A DNA stretch of 64,000 nt from Calliopum simillimum (GCA_951812925.1 OX638368.1:13037994-13101993); one strand, 5' to 3'; counted from the first letter of the stretch, positions 11,269 to 24,399 are shown. Program-made: numbers and translations. Notes: a model not told the origin generated them from the sequence alone.

Positions 11269-14200
11269 TATTAAGTTGACGAAATCGTTTCAGTCCCTGT
11301 TTCCATGCCCAATATTTTATAATACCTACTCGCTTCATTTTTTTATTTTTTTTTAAGTAGTGAGGAGGAGCAGTGCAAAGTTTTGTTTTTTAAGTAGGTG
11401 GTGCCCTTAAGTGAAAAAAAAAATCCTCTCACGCCTATGAATGACAAACACGGCTAAGCCACTGCAACGATTTTTATGAAATTTAATATGCTGAGAAACG
11501 ATAGTATGACCCTTATGCTTAAAAATGGGCAATGTAACGACGATAAATGGAAAAAATCCTCTCATGACTAAACTACTCCGTCAATTTTTATAACGTTTGG
11601 TACAGAGATAGGGTTAGTACTAGGAAACGATAAAATTAAATCAAATTAATTGAATTTTGGTCACAAAGTAAGCACAAATATTGCTGTCATTATATTTAAC
11701 AGTTCTGAAGTACAATACGGCCAGCAATGTGTGTCTGATATATTTTCAGTATTTTCTCTTAATAGAGTTGAGTTGTTTTTTAAAAAATATTTCTGCTTCG
11801 CTACTTCTAATTTGTTTATTCATTTGAAAAAAAAAAAGAACAAAGTATTAAAAAAAAAAAAAAAAAAATTGAGTGCAAAATAATGGAAGGGATTGAAAGC
11901 GAAAGTAGTTGTTGGTGCTATGTTGCTTTGGTTAAAAGAGCAGGAAGTAAAACAGGATGGCAAAAGATCTAATGACAGCAATTTATGTCATTTTACGCGT
12001 ACTTATGAAAAAAAATGTTGCCAATATTTTAAGTATTTTTCTCCCCTTTTCAACTGTTTTGTTGTTTTTTCAGTAATTTTTTTTGTATTTTTATATCAGA
12101 CACTGATTTTGTTTTTGTATTTCATATTACAATTTTATCTCAATTTTGCTTTTGTTTTTGATGTTTATTTGTTTTGCATGTATTTTGTTTTGATTTAATC
12201 TTTTCATTTTTTTTTTTCCTTTTCGCGTTCGAGTGTACATTTGACTTGATTTCATTTTACTTTTTCTTTAAAATTTGTTACGGTACAGACCTGGAGAAAA
12301 ACAAAATACATATGTTGGATGTGGGGAATAAAGAAGAACAACCTTGAATATGAGTTGAATATGAAGGCATAAATGGGACTGCCACAAAATAAATTCAAGT
12401 TAAATATCACAAGAAAAATCCATTAAACTTTTCTTTTAATTACATTATCGTTCTTGTTGTTTTACAGTTTTTTTTTCTTTTTTTTTTGGTAACTGCAAGC
12501 CGTCTAAAGATATAAAGAAAAAAATGTTGAGGTTCAGACTGATATAATCGTCTGCGTAATAAAACGTTAAAAGAAATATGAAAAAAAAAAAAAAATAGTT
12601 TTAGAAAAAAGGTGCAAAATTTGGAAATTTTTTTTTTACATAAAGACCTGAAGCAATGTTAAAGATTTTAGAGCAATTTAAACCATAGCTCCATTAAACT
12701 GCTTCAAATTTTTGTTTTTGTTATTTTTTTGCTTTCAAAGAGGCTTATAATAATTCTGGTGCAAAAAGATCCCACAGTATTAATATCTACAGGTGGCACA
12801 TTTTATTTCTTTGTTTTTTGAATGATTTGCACGGTAAAGAGTACTTTTCTAAATACTTTTGTGTATATTCCGCGGAATAGGAAATTCAGACCAACGGGGC
12901 TAATACCAGTGGCAAGAACAAACAATTTTTCATAAAAAAGTTTATAACATTTATTTTAGTGAAGGTGTCATTTCAATAGTTTTTAAGTTTTCAAAGTTAA
13001 GGAACATTTTAATAATTAAAAAAAAAAAAAAATAATATTTTATAATAAAAATACAGAAATTATGGTCGCTATTAATTTTTTTTATTAACCCATTAAAGGT
13101 GTTGCTTAGTCATAAAATATCTGCAACAAATCTCATCACTCGTTTAGCTTGAAAGTTAAATAACTAGCGAAGAAACATCTTCGGAAAAAACATTATTAGA
13201 GTTTTTTATGAAAACTTTAATTTTCTTTTTAGTGGTATTTGCCACATTCGTCCAAGTTTCTTTTTCACAAGATATACGTAAAACTGTTTAGAAAAGTACT
13301 TTTTATGGAACAAGTTATATTGAAAATGAAGAAGTAAATGTTTATATAACAGCCTCTTTTTCAACAAGAATTATTGTTTTCTATTCTAGCAACTAAAATT
13401 AAATCTGTCTGAAAGCAAAAAGGAAACAAAAAACAAATTTTAAAGGAGTCTAAGCCCTATATAAATTTTAAGCTTATACTTTATTTAGCTTCGATGATGC
13501 AGTTAAATCGTCATCATGTGGTTTTCAAAAAATTGGAGTTACAGAAATGGCCGCTGAAAGTATCTAATACAAACTATAGACTTATTTTAAAACACAACAT
13601 GGCGTATGAGTGGCATACAACTTTTGACCACTTTCATTTGGATTATCTCTAAATATTTGTGTTTCGGCGTCTGTTACTACTTATTCGTTTAGTTTATTGA
13701 TAGGTTATATTTAAAGCTTAAATTACTAAACACACTTTTTGGTGATTTATCAGTTTTCCTTTCAAAGACTACGTCTTCAAATGTGCTGTCATATCCTCAA
13801 ATGTATTTGTGTCTGTTGTTTTTTTATTTGCTTCTGTGCGTATCCTGATTGCTTGCATTGCTAGGCAATCGCGCTGTTCATTTGTAATAAAAATATTTCC
13901 GTACCTTAATATGTGCGTTGATAGGTCATCTACCAACCAAACACAGTTTTTTCAACAACTAGGAATGAAGGGAAGAAACAAAGTAAATAAAATAAAAAAT
14001 TTCATATTAAAATTGAGACATGAAAAAAGAGGAATGTTGTTTCTGCTAAAATTTAAATTTTTAAACCGAAGTAAATTAAAATCCTAACTGCTTTCAACAC
14101 TTTTATAAAGTAAAATAGAAAAAAATTGAGACAAAGAGAAAATGTTGCCTTCTGAAAGACATTGACATAAGACAAAAACTTCTTGAAATTGCATACAAAA

Positions 14201-14824
14201 TTGGCATGGCTGGCTTGGTTGATTTGTGTCCATTTCTTTCTAAGCAAAACATTTTTGTGTCCTTTTTCCTTCATTTTGCTGATGGTTATTTTTATCTTCT
14301 GCTTGTTTCCCTTGCTAACTAAATTGTTTTGTTTTTCTTCGTTTTTAATTTTTTTCCTTTTGTTTTTCTTTCTTGCATTTCTACTTCCAACATAAAGGAT
14401 ATGCCATTAAAAAAGGTGTTGTTGAAGTTATTGTTTAAATTTTTTATCATAGACTTTAATGTTGGAACTGAGTGTTTTGTGAAAAAAAAAAAAAGTTTAT
14501 TGCAGCAATTTTGTCTCCACTTTTTTTAAGAAGAGCTGAAAGATTAACAGGAAAATTTTACACAGTAAGAAAAAGCTGTTTGTATTCCTAATAAGAAATC
14601 CTTTGTGAGTAACAATTGCAAGAATAACATCAAAAAAATTGCATCTCAGCTTTGATGCAACTCATAATTATTAATATTGAATCATTTTTTTAACGCTTGA
14701 AAACAATGCAAGAAATACAAATTTTAATAATGGCTATTACGATTAAAGCCAAAAAATTTTGAATTTTGTTTGAGCTCAACATGACGTATGAGTTTCTTGT
14801 TCTCACCATAAAATAAAAAATCAC
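11269..14824. other. Noncoding, homopolymer-rich stretch
   Basis: No supported gene. Two related blocks with AAAAATCCTCTCA(C/T)G start near 11417 and 11555 and form a short diverged tandem repeat about 139 bp apart. Long A or T runs occur at 11825-11870, 12470-12490 and 13018-13035. Open frames at 11893-12198 and 13809-14395 are phenylalanine/leucine-rich readings of T tracts. Two copies of the AACATG(A/G)CGTATGAGT motif lie at 13596-13611 and 14778-14793. Confidence 0.45.
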
Positions 14825-15240
14825 CAACCAAAAATTAACATTTTTTTTTTCGTATTTTCTACGCGTTTTATGACTTTTTGCGACATTTTAGTGGAACAAA
14901 TTTTTTTACCCAGGGGCGATGTCTGAAACAAAAATTTAAAAATATTTTTTTTTTTTTACATTTTTTTTTTTTTTGTGTTGTCTATGCGTCTTATGACATT
15001 TTAGTGGAAAAAATTGTTACACAAAGGGTCCTCCCTTGGATATCTGAACCAAAAATTAAAATTTTTTCTTTTTTTTCGTGTGTTCTACGCGTTTTATGAT
15101 ATCGGAACCAAAAATTAAAATTTTTTTTTTTCGTGATTCTACGCTTTTCATGACTTCTTACGACATTTTAAAAAAAAAAAAATTTTGCACAGAAAATTAT
15201 GAAATATTTTTTATTTTTTTTTTTTCGTGTTTCCAAAGAT
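14825..15240 (+). repeat. T-rich tandem repeat with TTCTACGCGTTTTATGA units
   Basis: About five diverged units each start with a poly-T run and a variant of TCGTGTTTTCTACGCG followed by TTTATGAC (positions about 14851, 14975, 15076, 15130, 15223). Several continue with CGACATTTTAGTGGA and (G/T)TCTGAA(A/C)CAAAAATT. Spacing varies (about 55-125 bp) because some units lack the middle block. Noncoding. Confidence 0.6.
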
Positions 15241-15562
15241 ATTAAATAATCATATCTCTGAAGCTGTTTAACACACATAAGTAAATGTGATTTGGTATGT
15301 ATATAAATTACGTCGGAGACATTTAAGTTCTTTGGCCTAATTTAAAGGAACAAGACTCGCTCTCTGTACATTAGAAGGCATAGCAATGCATACCAAGAAA
15401 TGCAAGTTTAGAAATGAATTTGGATCCACTGGTAAACACTAATGCATTTACCCTTCACTATGTATATTTCTTTACATGTTAGTTACTTTATTTTGCATAA
15501 AACTGCTGTTAAAGTTTTTCCCTAAATTAAATTTAATATTGAATCGATTTGCTTGCAAAATA

Positions 15563-16441
15563 TTGGGTGAACAACTTAAAAACCGGAATTTGACGGTGGA
15601 TGTCCGTACTAACAAATATCGTGAAAGCTCGAACTTTATATATATGTCATTTTGAAGGTACACTTGACAGCTGTCAAAATCAGCCAACAAACCAATTTTA
15701 TCTTGTGTGCATCATTATTATTTTTCACGATGAATAACTTCGAAAATTGGAGAAAAAGACAGCATTTGCGGGAGGTTCTGTTGGGTAATTTTTTTGCAAT
15801 GAAAACTCCTGCTAAAAGTCATTTTTGCATTGGATCGTGACTGGGGATGAAAAATGGATCCATTACGACAACCCATAACGCAAACATTCATATATGAAGC
15901 CCGGACAACCAGGACCTTCCCAGCCAAAGGGCAATATCCATGGTGCCAAGGTAATGCTCACAGGTAACCTCTATTGAACACAAATAATACGTCTGAAGCG
16001 TGCCATCATCGAAAAACGCCCGGAAAATGCGACCAGACATGAAGCAATAATTTTTCATCATGACAACGCTCGGCCACATATTGCTGCCTCAGTCAAAAAT
16101 TACCTGGAAAACAACGGAAAACAACGGATGGAAAATTTTGCCTCACTCGCCTTATAGCCCAGACCTTGCACTATCAGACTACCATTTGTTCCGATCGATG
16201 CAGAATGCACTATCAGGAATACGCTTCACTTAAGTTCAAGATATCGAAAATTGGATAGATTCATTTTTGGCCGCCAAGCTGGCGCAATTTTTTTGGGATG
16301 GAATTCATAAATTGCTTGAAAGATGGGGAAATGTTGTAGCTTCCAATAAACAATACTTTGAATAAAATATATTGTAACATTTTTCCACAATAAAGCATCA
16401 AATTTCGGTAAAAAATTCTGGTTTTTAAGTTGTACACCCAA
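15563..16441 (+). mobile_element. Internally deleted mariner element, copy B
   Basis: The terminal inverted repeats match those of copy A (TTGGGTG..ACAACTTAAAAA at left, TTTTTAAGTTGTACACCCAA at right), and TA lies on each side (15561-15562 and 16442-16443). At 879 bp it carries a different internal deletion from copy A, so the two are independent derivatives of one family. Noncoding parts near both ends are almost the same as in copy A. Confidence 0.9.
15730..16365 (+). pseudogene. mariner transposase relic, copy B
   Basis: The frame begins MNNFENWRKRQHLREVLLG and continues to KTPAKSH. It then jumps to IVTGDEKWIHYDNP (about 15832-15877), which holds the first catalytic aspartate, so most of the helix-turn-helix region is missing. 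After an in-frame stop, KHSYMKPGQPGPSQPKG is readable. A second gap removes the segment before the RP.NATRHEAIIFHHDNARPH block (second Asp, about 16020-16080). A small duplication of the GGAAAACAAC string occurs at about 16108-16127. The third-Asp region reads LSDYHLF, so the acidic residue lost in copy A is kept here. Stops, gaps and frameshifts make it non-functional. Confidence 0.85.
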
Positions 16442-18754
16442 TACAAAAACCAAATGTAGTAACATAGTGTACAAATACAATAAAAACAAAAAAAATAAAT
16501 AACAGCAAAGAAATAAAATACAATAACTTGTAATTTACTGGCTGAACTTACAGCTAAAATTTTATTGTAAACTTTTGGCAGTTGCATAGAAGTGGAAAAA
16601 AGTTCCCATCAATATAAAGAAACTATGTGTCCTTTGTATGTTGCATTTTTTTTTGACTGCATGCTGTAGCTTGTTACACTGTGTTTTTTTTTAAATTTTC
16701 ATATAAAGTTATTGCAAAAGTTTTCCTGCATGTTGCACATAATGCTACAATTGTACACTTCTGATAGTGATGCTAGTTTTGCAATTTGGAAAACCGGTGT
16801 TACAAGTCACATAAAACAAGCTGACGGTGGTATGAATGAATGCAGCACATATATATTTCCATCATATTTATGGCAAATTATTCAAATGCAGTTATAAAAC
16901 TACTGTTATTTGAGGTAGGTATACTACTTGGTATCATTAATTTCATTCGGTTTCTTCTGTATTACTTTAGAATATTTTAATATTTTTTCGAGTATTAAAT
17001 TATTTCTTAACAATTCTTTTCATTCAGACCGGAAAAATGAGAAAAAAATATTTTACTTGACGATTTGATATCACTCATAAAACATGTCACAATTCACAAA
17101 ACAATTGAATTGCTGCTTGTTTTAAAGTGGCCATTAATTAATTTGTATCAAAACACGTTAAAATAATTCAAAACAGTCGTACCTTGCTTCAAATTATGTA
17201 ACATTTTTTAGTGTTTATTATCATTCAAGTATTTAGCGCAATTGTAACGTATAACCTGAAAAAGTTAACCATCACTTTAATGGCCACATAATGCCATAAT
17301 TTTTCATTTAGTAAGCAAAGTCAATTTTTCAATTTGCCCCTCAGTCAGAACGAGAAAAACACTATATGTCGTCTTGCAAAAGATGCTGCAACAAATAAAA
17401 AAAAGGTAAAAACTAAGTAAAGATGTTGTATCCTTAGCGAAGAAGATTAAAAAGAATGAAGTAAAAAGGTGTAGTGATACAATTTGCTTAGTGTGAGAAA
17501 AATGCAATTTATACTGTTAGCTTTTATTTTTTTTTTCGCTTTTCTTAGCAATTAAGTTACAGTTCTCATGACTTTAACAAAAAAGAAAACAAGTAAAAAC
17601 CTGCTTTTTGCATGCTGCGATTCTAACAAATGATGAAAGTTAAATCAGAAAATAATATGAAAGTAAAATTTTTTACTAAGGGACTTACCGGGGATAAACT
17701 TTTGATTTTCTTAATATAAGTTTTGAAAACTGCTCATAGGTTTAAAAGTATTACGCGAAATATAAGAAATATTATAATGTACCAGAAGTTTGTGCTCTTG
17801 ACCGGTTAAAAAAACTTGTTTTGAAATTCCACGATTACGCCCAAAAATCTCTGTTAGAGAAGTGAACCAAGATTATTTTCAAAATTTTTAAAAGTCATTT
17901 AGAGGAGGCAAAACGTCAACTTTAAACTTTAAAAAATTATAGTTCTTAAGCCGGTTAAGATACCGTCATTTTATCTTTATATAAAAGGTACCTAACTTTG
18001 TTTTTTTTTTCAGAAAAAATATTGTACGAGATGTAAAAAGCAGGCCATGGCCCTATTTTATTTATCGTAGTACTAAAATAGTTGTTTAAATTGTACATTT
18101 TCTCATGCACCTAACTTATACTCTGCTTATATCCTAATTTACTAATTTTCCAAAATTGGTTAGAGAATCAAAATCGGTTAGGAAATGTCATAGTTATTGT
18201 CCGCTTTTGTAGGTTCTGTTAAGAAGCTTGGGTCAGTTTCGTGTTTTGAAAAATTCAAAAACATCATACCTTCTAAGCCGCGAAACATACCATTTTTCTA
18301 TCCTTTTTATATGATTTTTTTTAGCTTACCAAAAAACATGTACTGATAGTTCAAAAAAAAAGCTTACGGAGAAGTTAAATACTAAAATAGTAGTAAATTT
18401 AGTACAAACATTTTCTGAGCTAAAAAATTTTAAAAATCATTTTTCTTTAACACTGGCCGTTAGCAAGATACTTGACATTTCAGCCTGAATAACTTTTTTT
18501 GTGGCAATGATTATGATGTTAATTTTTTTCTAATGATCAACTGGACTAAAAATAAAATAATGCAAGTTTTCAGCATTTTGAACCATTTTTTATCAAAACC
18601 TTTTAAAATTTCGACCTCAATATCAAAGCATGTTCATGATAAAAACAGATTCAGTAAGCTGACAAAGCCAATGTATATGTGCCATTTTTTTATATGATAG
18701 AATATTTTTTCGAAGAAGTTAGTTTTTCGATCTACTAGGGGACTTTACTCCCTG
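16442..18754. other. Noncoding stretch with a dispersed-repeat fragment
   Basis: No supported gene. Open frames at 16712-16897 (+) and 17304-17507 (-) match no family I know. At about 17815-17880 the block GAAATTCCACGATTACGC.CAAAAATCT..AGAGAAG matches blocks near 41470 (+) and 44040 (-). Beyond that the stretch is AT-rich and featureless to me. Confidence 0.45.
17790..17895 (+). repeat. Dispersed repeat, GATTACGC family, copy 1
   Basis: GAAATTCCACGATTACGCCC with AAAAATCT and AGAGAAGTGA following. It aligns with 41455-41520 (+) and with the reverse complement of 43985-44080. Boundaries were not resolved. Confidence 0.45.
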
Positions 18755-19312
18755 CACGCTTCACTCGCTTACCCCCACGTAGCTCCTCCTCTTTTCAATT
18801 TTCACTCTTCTACTCTGCGCGAAAAGACTATTTCTAATTACATTGTGTTTTGAAATTTTTATTCAAGACACACACCTTCAAAACTATGTTACTGTCATAT
18901 TCAAAACGGAAACTTTTAAACTGTATTAACAAAGTGCTTTATGAACTGTAATGAATATATGTTGTTACAGTTTTTTTCAAACTGAATTATTTCAGTGCTC
19001 TTCGAACTGTATTACCACAGTGATTGTTAAACTGTATATAATCTTCTCTCTGTGAGAAATACTTAGGAAGCGAATTTGACCACCTTAAAACTATGTTACT
19101 GTTATATTCAATATGGAAACTTTGAAACTATATTAACGCAGTGCTTTATAAATTGTAATAAATATATAAATTTTGACAGTGCTTCTCAAACTGTAACATC
19201 ACAAAGCTTCTCAAACTGAATTATTTTAGTAATTTTCAAACTGTATTGACTCAGTGAATGCTTAACTGTGTAAAAGCTTCACGTGCGACTACGAAGACAA
19301 CTAAAAACTATT
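18755..19312 (+). repeat. CAGTTTGA/CACTGTG sub-repeat element, forward locus (partial dimer)
   Basis: The outer end reads CTTCACTCGCT..CCACGTAG..CTGCGCGAAAAGA..GAAATTTTTATTCAAGACAC, followed by ~30-bp degenerate sub-repeats (reverse complements of ACAGTTTGARRARCACTGTG). The first set ends near 19075 in GAAGCGAATTTGAC. A second, shorter set (19083-19312) repeats the sub-repeat region and ends in ACTATTTTATATAA. The whole aligns in reverse complement with 24400-24770. No open frame is seen. Each sub-repeat has a short CAGT..ACTG dyad. Confidence 0.65.
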
Positions 19313-19320
19313 TTATATAA

Positions 19321-19951
19321 CACAGTGCGACACATGAAAAGTGAACTAAAATCCGTTATAAGGCGTCAAAGTACTCGCCGAAACAAGTAATTCTGCCAGA
19401 GCGTTTTGCAAAGTTGACTCATATAAGGATTTTATGGTCATTTTTGCGATTTTAAGGCACTAGATGAATTATTTTCGGTTAAGTTTGTTTGACATTTTTT
19501 TTTTCTATATAATAGCTACAACATTGCTGAAGTCATTAAAACAATATCTTGGCTCGTTACCGAGATATAGCCATATGAAAAAATCGAAAAATCGCTCAAA
19601 ATCCAATCTGAGGCAAAAAGTTGCAATTTTCAGCATTAATTATAATTATCCAGCTGAAAATTGCAACTTTGAGCGATTTTGAGGATTTTGAGCAATTTTT
19701 CGATTTTTTCATATTGTTTTGATGACTTCAGCAATGTTGTACAGTTATTGTATAGAATAAAAAAAATGCCGAACAAACTTAACCAAAAAAAATTCATCTA
19801 GTGCCTTAAAATCGTAAAAATGACCATAAAATCCTTATATGAGTCAACTTTGCAAAACGCTCTGGCAGAATTACTTGTTTTGGTGAGTACTTTTGACGCC
19901 TTATAACGGATTTTAGTTCACCGTCAATGACTTGAAAAATGTTGCACTGTG
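19321..19951. mobile_element. Palindromic (foldback/MITE-like) element with CACAGTG ends
   Basis: Nearly the whole 631 bp is one inverted repeat. The left arm (19321-19633) reads CACAGTGCGACA..GAACTAAAATCCG..GAGCGTTTTGCAAAGTTGAC and so on; the right arm (about 19653-19951) is its reverse complement, ending TGTTGCACTGTG. The centre is a short AT-rich loop near 19636-19652. The right arm is about 10 bp longer near its end. Flanks (..TATAA and TAAAA..) give no clear duplication. There is no coding frame. It directly abuts the sub-repeat element on its left. Confidence 0.8.
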
Positions 19952-20408
19952 TAAAAGAAAGAAAAATATCAGAGAAAAGCTTGATGTCAAAAAACGGGGG
20001 CGCGATATTGATGTTAGACCCATGGTTCAGTGGTCAGATTTTCTTTATATTTTTCACAGATTACGTTTCCATTCGACGATTTGAAGCGAAAAAAATTGGC
20101 CCACACTTATGATATCAAGGCTTTGGCTTATTTGTGGTACGTTATTTGACAAACTTGTATTTTTTAAAAATATTTACTTAGGAACTGTAATTGCTCAATA
20201 TATGAAATTTATTTTCTTCAAAAAATGTTATATTTTCGTTTGAAAACTTTAGTAGATCTAAAATTTTTTAAATTATTTTTATTTATATAAAGGAGTTGCA
20301 ATGAAAATTTTCAACTTTACCAACAGTGACAAGTGATATCCTCCACTGATATGAAGGCTTACCGACGACATATATCAATTTTTTTTTTTACACTACAGTG
20401 TGATATTA
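19952..20408. other. Noncoding stretch
   Basis: Nothing recognised between the palindromic element and the TIR element. Confidence 0.5.
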
Positions 20409-20978
20409 GGTCCGTTCGTTCAAAAAAAACTTTGTAAATATTTGTAAATATTCATAAAGTTTTACCACAAAAAGCGTTCGTTGAAACAAAAACTTGATAT
20501 TTGCGTCACAAAATATGAGAGTAAAAAACAGCTGATCATTTCCCCTCCAAATAAAAATTTAAATTTTTACCCAGACAAATTTTTTCTGGGCAAAACTTGA
20601 AGACTGTCAAATAAAAATTATTTGTCAGAAGTTGTTTACATTTTGAAAAAAAAAAAATAAAATTTGAAAAATAAATTAAAAGAAAAACGTATTTCTGTGC
20701 TTTGTGTTAACAAAAAAAAAGTTTGATGAAGTAATGGAAGGATGTTTGTGATTTTTTCAGCACGTTTTAATACACCAAAATAGGTAATTAAATGTGCACT
20801 AACAGGTGCTCTGCCTTTTTTATTTATTTTCTTGGCAGTCTTCAATTTTTTTCCATTTTTGCGTTCGTTGATTTTTTGTGGTGTTTTCAGCTACTCAGAG
20901 ATATTTCTGTTCTTAGTCTCAAAAAATTTTTAATTTGATAGTCTTCAAGTTTTACCACAAATATTCAACGAACGGACC
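20409..20978. mobile_element. Non-autonomous TIR element, GGTCCGTTCGTT ends
   Basis: The left terminus GGTCCGTTCGTT and right terminus AACGAACGGACC are perfect 12-bp inverted repeats. TATTA lies directly outside both ends (20404-20408 and 20979-20983), a candidate 5-bp target duplication, although a TA duplication alone cannot be excluded. Sub-terminal AAGTTTTACCACAAA occurs near both ends in the same orientation. There is no transposase frame in 570 bp, so it is MITE-like. A decayed copy is at 1668-2124. I do not assign a superfamily. Confidence 0.8.
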
Positions 20979-20983
20979 TATTA

Positions 20984-23384
20984 AAAATAAATATTTCACC
21001 ATATTTTTCACGCAACGAAAAAAAAAAAAACATTTTTCTGTACAACAGAAATTGATTACTTTTACCAAGCCGAAAGCCAGACATTTTTGTAATTTAATTT
21101 GAACCTTTTTTTAGTTGTTGACATTCCCATTTTGGGTTCTTCGGGTTTTTTTTTTTGTTTCCACTGCCCTGTGGCTTTCAAGTGATGTACGCTGAAATTA
21201 ATTTTTACAACAGTGATGTTGCTGCAACATAACCATTAACCCAAAAACCCATCATGCTGTAAAAAATTAAGCCACAGTGTTATTTTTCTCTTTTTTTATA
21301 TGCGAGCTGAGTGATAAAAATATAGTTTTTTCACAGCGAATTTTTAAGTTTTTCGTGTAGGTACTAACTAAAAGCATAGTGAAATCAACAAGTTGGCTGG
21401 TAATAAAAATTATATCAATTTCCATGTGTGAGATAAAAATTGCTTAAAATCATCCAAAAAAATACGTGCGATTTTTTTACAACATTTTATAGTTCTTGAA
21501 AGAAAAAAAAAAAAAAAAAATACAAAAATTTTCAAAAATTCTACAATAATTTCAGACGTATTTTTTGAACAATTTGAAGCATTTTTTGTTTTATACGCTT
21601 TTTTCGTGCCTAAGATTCCTTGATTCTTAGTTAAAATAATTTTTCGCCTAATTGGAAAGCGTTACAGAATCTATTTTCGGACGCAAATACTATCGATACT
21701 GCAAAAAAAGCAAAGTTTTTGAACGCCAAAATTTTTGTATGAAAATTCCCTCTATATATTAAGCATCTATTTTGTAATAATAATAAAGATATGAACAAAA
21801 ACCAAGTTTTCTTTTCCCAAAATGGGAAAAATGAAAAATGAAAAATTTGCTATTCCAAAAATGCTTTTATTTCACATACAAACAGAAGTACTCCATTTCT
21901 GTTTATTAAATAACCTATCATTACGTCAACTATTTTATGATATTTGTTGACAATTTTGATAATCAACCGAAAAAATATTTTACTCTCGCAAATGATTTCT
22001 GCACATATTCTCACATAAATATCTTATGGTGCTTTATTGATAAATACCAATAAAATTCCAGTTTTGATTACGACAACAAGCGTAAGTAGATAGTGAAAAA
22101 AAAGCCCACCACAATACATTTGATGACATAAATGCTGATAAAGTACAGAAAATGAAAGAATGTTTGAATGTGGTAGTGCAAAAAATGTGCGTTACCAAGG
22201 CGCACGTGATTTTTGTGTTCAAAAAATAAGCAAAAAATGTTTATCAATTCAGCATCTAGCAGACATTTTTGTTTGTATAGCATCTTTGAAGTTGAGATAA
22301 TCTTAGGCTCCAAAATATCCTTTTTCTTTTAGTATTTGGGCGATTTCATTTTGTGTTTTCTTTAAAAAAAATGTTCCTACCCTGCATACATCAAACAAAT
22401 GAAAAAAAAAAGCAGAAGGAAGGCAGAAGTTGCATCTTCAAATATTTTGTCTAAAATTTCTACTTTGTAAGCATAATATACTACTTATAACATTACACTT
22501 GTCGTGCATAAAATGTAAGGAAATCAGAGCAGATAGTTTGAAAATCATACCAATACACAGAAAATTGACCAAAGACTCAAACAGCAGGACTTTGAGCAGC
22601 AAGAGCTTAGTATACTGTATGCACTAAAACCCATCTACTATATGTCGCATGCTATAACAGTATAGTTAAGAACGCAATAATGCTAAAACTTGCCAACCAT
22701 GCAGTGAAGACCACAAATCGATTAAGTTCACTTTGTAAAACGCAATTATCTATTGGAATATGTTATTTTAATTTGAGGCAATTCAAAAGTTTTCATTAAA
22801 ACTGGTGCTTGTTTTCAAGAAAATTGCGCAGTTAGACCACATTTACATGAAGCGTTATGGTGGCGATAGTGGTATTTAGATGGCACTTGCATTTGTTTAT
22901 TATTGTCTTTGTATGTACTGTAAAGAGGTGTGCCAGTTGGCATAACTTGAACTTTTTTTTTCTTAGGAATGTGTGAAATAGAATATTTCGTGTGTACTCG
23001 CATATGCACTCCTTTTGTAAAAAATCATTTTCTTTCTTACTAAATTTGTTTCAATCAACATACTAAACTACCCTCCTTACGTTAAAATAATATGAATTGT
23101 ATAAGCTTGTTTACTATCTACCTTACTAGGTAAATCACTTTGGTAAGCAAAGTACTCTTTTATCCCTTAGTGATTTTGGAATTGTATATTATTGTTTTAA
23201 ATAAAATTTATTTATTTTTCAATACCTAGCCTTGGAAAAAAATATTGTGCCTGAGATACTGCGCAATATATCCTAATGTGCAATATAACTGAAAATGGAT
23301 GGTGCTCCGTCTTTTCTGTCACATATCGAAAGAAGTCTTTTTTTAGTCTACAGAAGTGAAATATGTAACTTATAGGTCAAGTGT
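20984..23384. other. Noncoding stretch
   Basis: No supported gene. Minus-strand frames at 22034-22313 and 22815-23009 are short and match no family I know. Otherwise AT-rich with homopolymer runs (for example about 21501-21520). Confidence 0.45.
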
Positions 23385-23485
23385 GATGAAATACCGTTCC
23401 TACATATACAAGTGAAAAGTACCTACAAGCCATTTTCTGGAGTTTTGAGTTTTTCGGTACACCTCATGTGCCATTTCTTTGTCTA
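23385..23485 (+). repeat. Dispersed repeat, CAAGTGAAAAGTAC family, copy 1
   Basis: CGTTCCTACATATACAAGTG is followed by AAAAGTAC, CCATTTTCTGGAGTTTTGAG and TTTCGGTA. The same order occurs at 48090-48160 (+) and in reverse complement at 48275-48340. Noncoding. Confidence 0.5.
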
Positions 23486-24399
23486 TTTAAGAACACAATG
23501 GCTTTTATTTAATACTGCTATGTATCTGTCTGTCTGTCTTGTCATGTCTCACATTAAAGTCTATTGTTTTGTTAACAAGTATGTTTTGCACATTTTATGA
23601 AATTTTATAAATTTGTTCATTACTTTTCTTTGTTTATTATTTTAAGAAAGTAAAAGAAAATATAACACTGTGTTAACACAAAATAAATGAAGGAAAATGG
23701 TTATCTGTTTTTTTCTGTCTTTCCAAATTTCAAGTTCAATTGACGATACAATGAAGGTTGTCAGAATTTTAAATATAGTTTTTAGTCATCAAAATATGTT
23801 ATAGAAAGACATGAATTTTTCATATATTTCTTTCTTCTAAGGTATTTTCAACAACTCTTTTAAGCTATTGGAGGTGGGTGAGAAAGCAGTTAATAATATT
23901 ATCGAATAGACAAGTAAGGCTTAAATTATCTTTTTGATATTCCTATAATTTGGTTGTTTTAAAAATTATTGCAAATAAACAATTTTGATGTTCAATTATT
24001 TGCACAGCAGTTGAAAATGCAATTTTCCTCGAAAACATCGACCTTTAACAACTGTCTTCAATCTCACCATATTAAGGACGGTGGATACTAAAATATTTTG
24101 ACCAAATGCCATTTACTGCCTAAAGCCAACACACACTTTTGTATGTAAACGACATTAATTATGAAACGAAAACATGCTTATCGTCTTCGAGCATGTAAAT
24201 GCTCTTGAGTTGATTTTCGTCAATTTATATTAGATTGGTATGTACATTAGACATATTGCAAAAATTAAAATAAATTGCTTCAAGTGACTGAAAAGTTTCC
24301 AATTAGTGATTATATCAAGCAAAAAGTTTTGGTCAAGATCGAATAATATTTGACCGTGCCCCTAGGCCATTGAAGTTCGGAAAAACGCTATCTTTCGAC
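23486..24399. other. Noncoding stretch
   Basis: Nothing recognised apart from AT-rich DNA. Confidence 0.5.
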
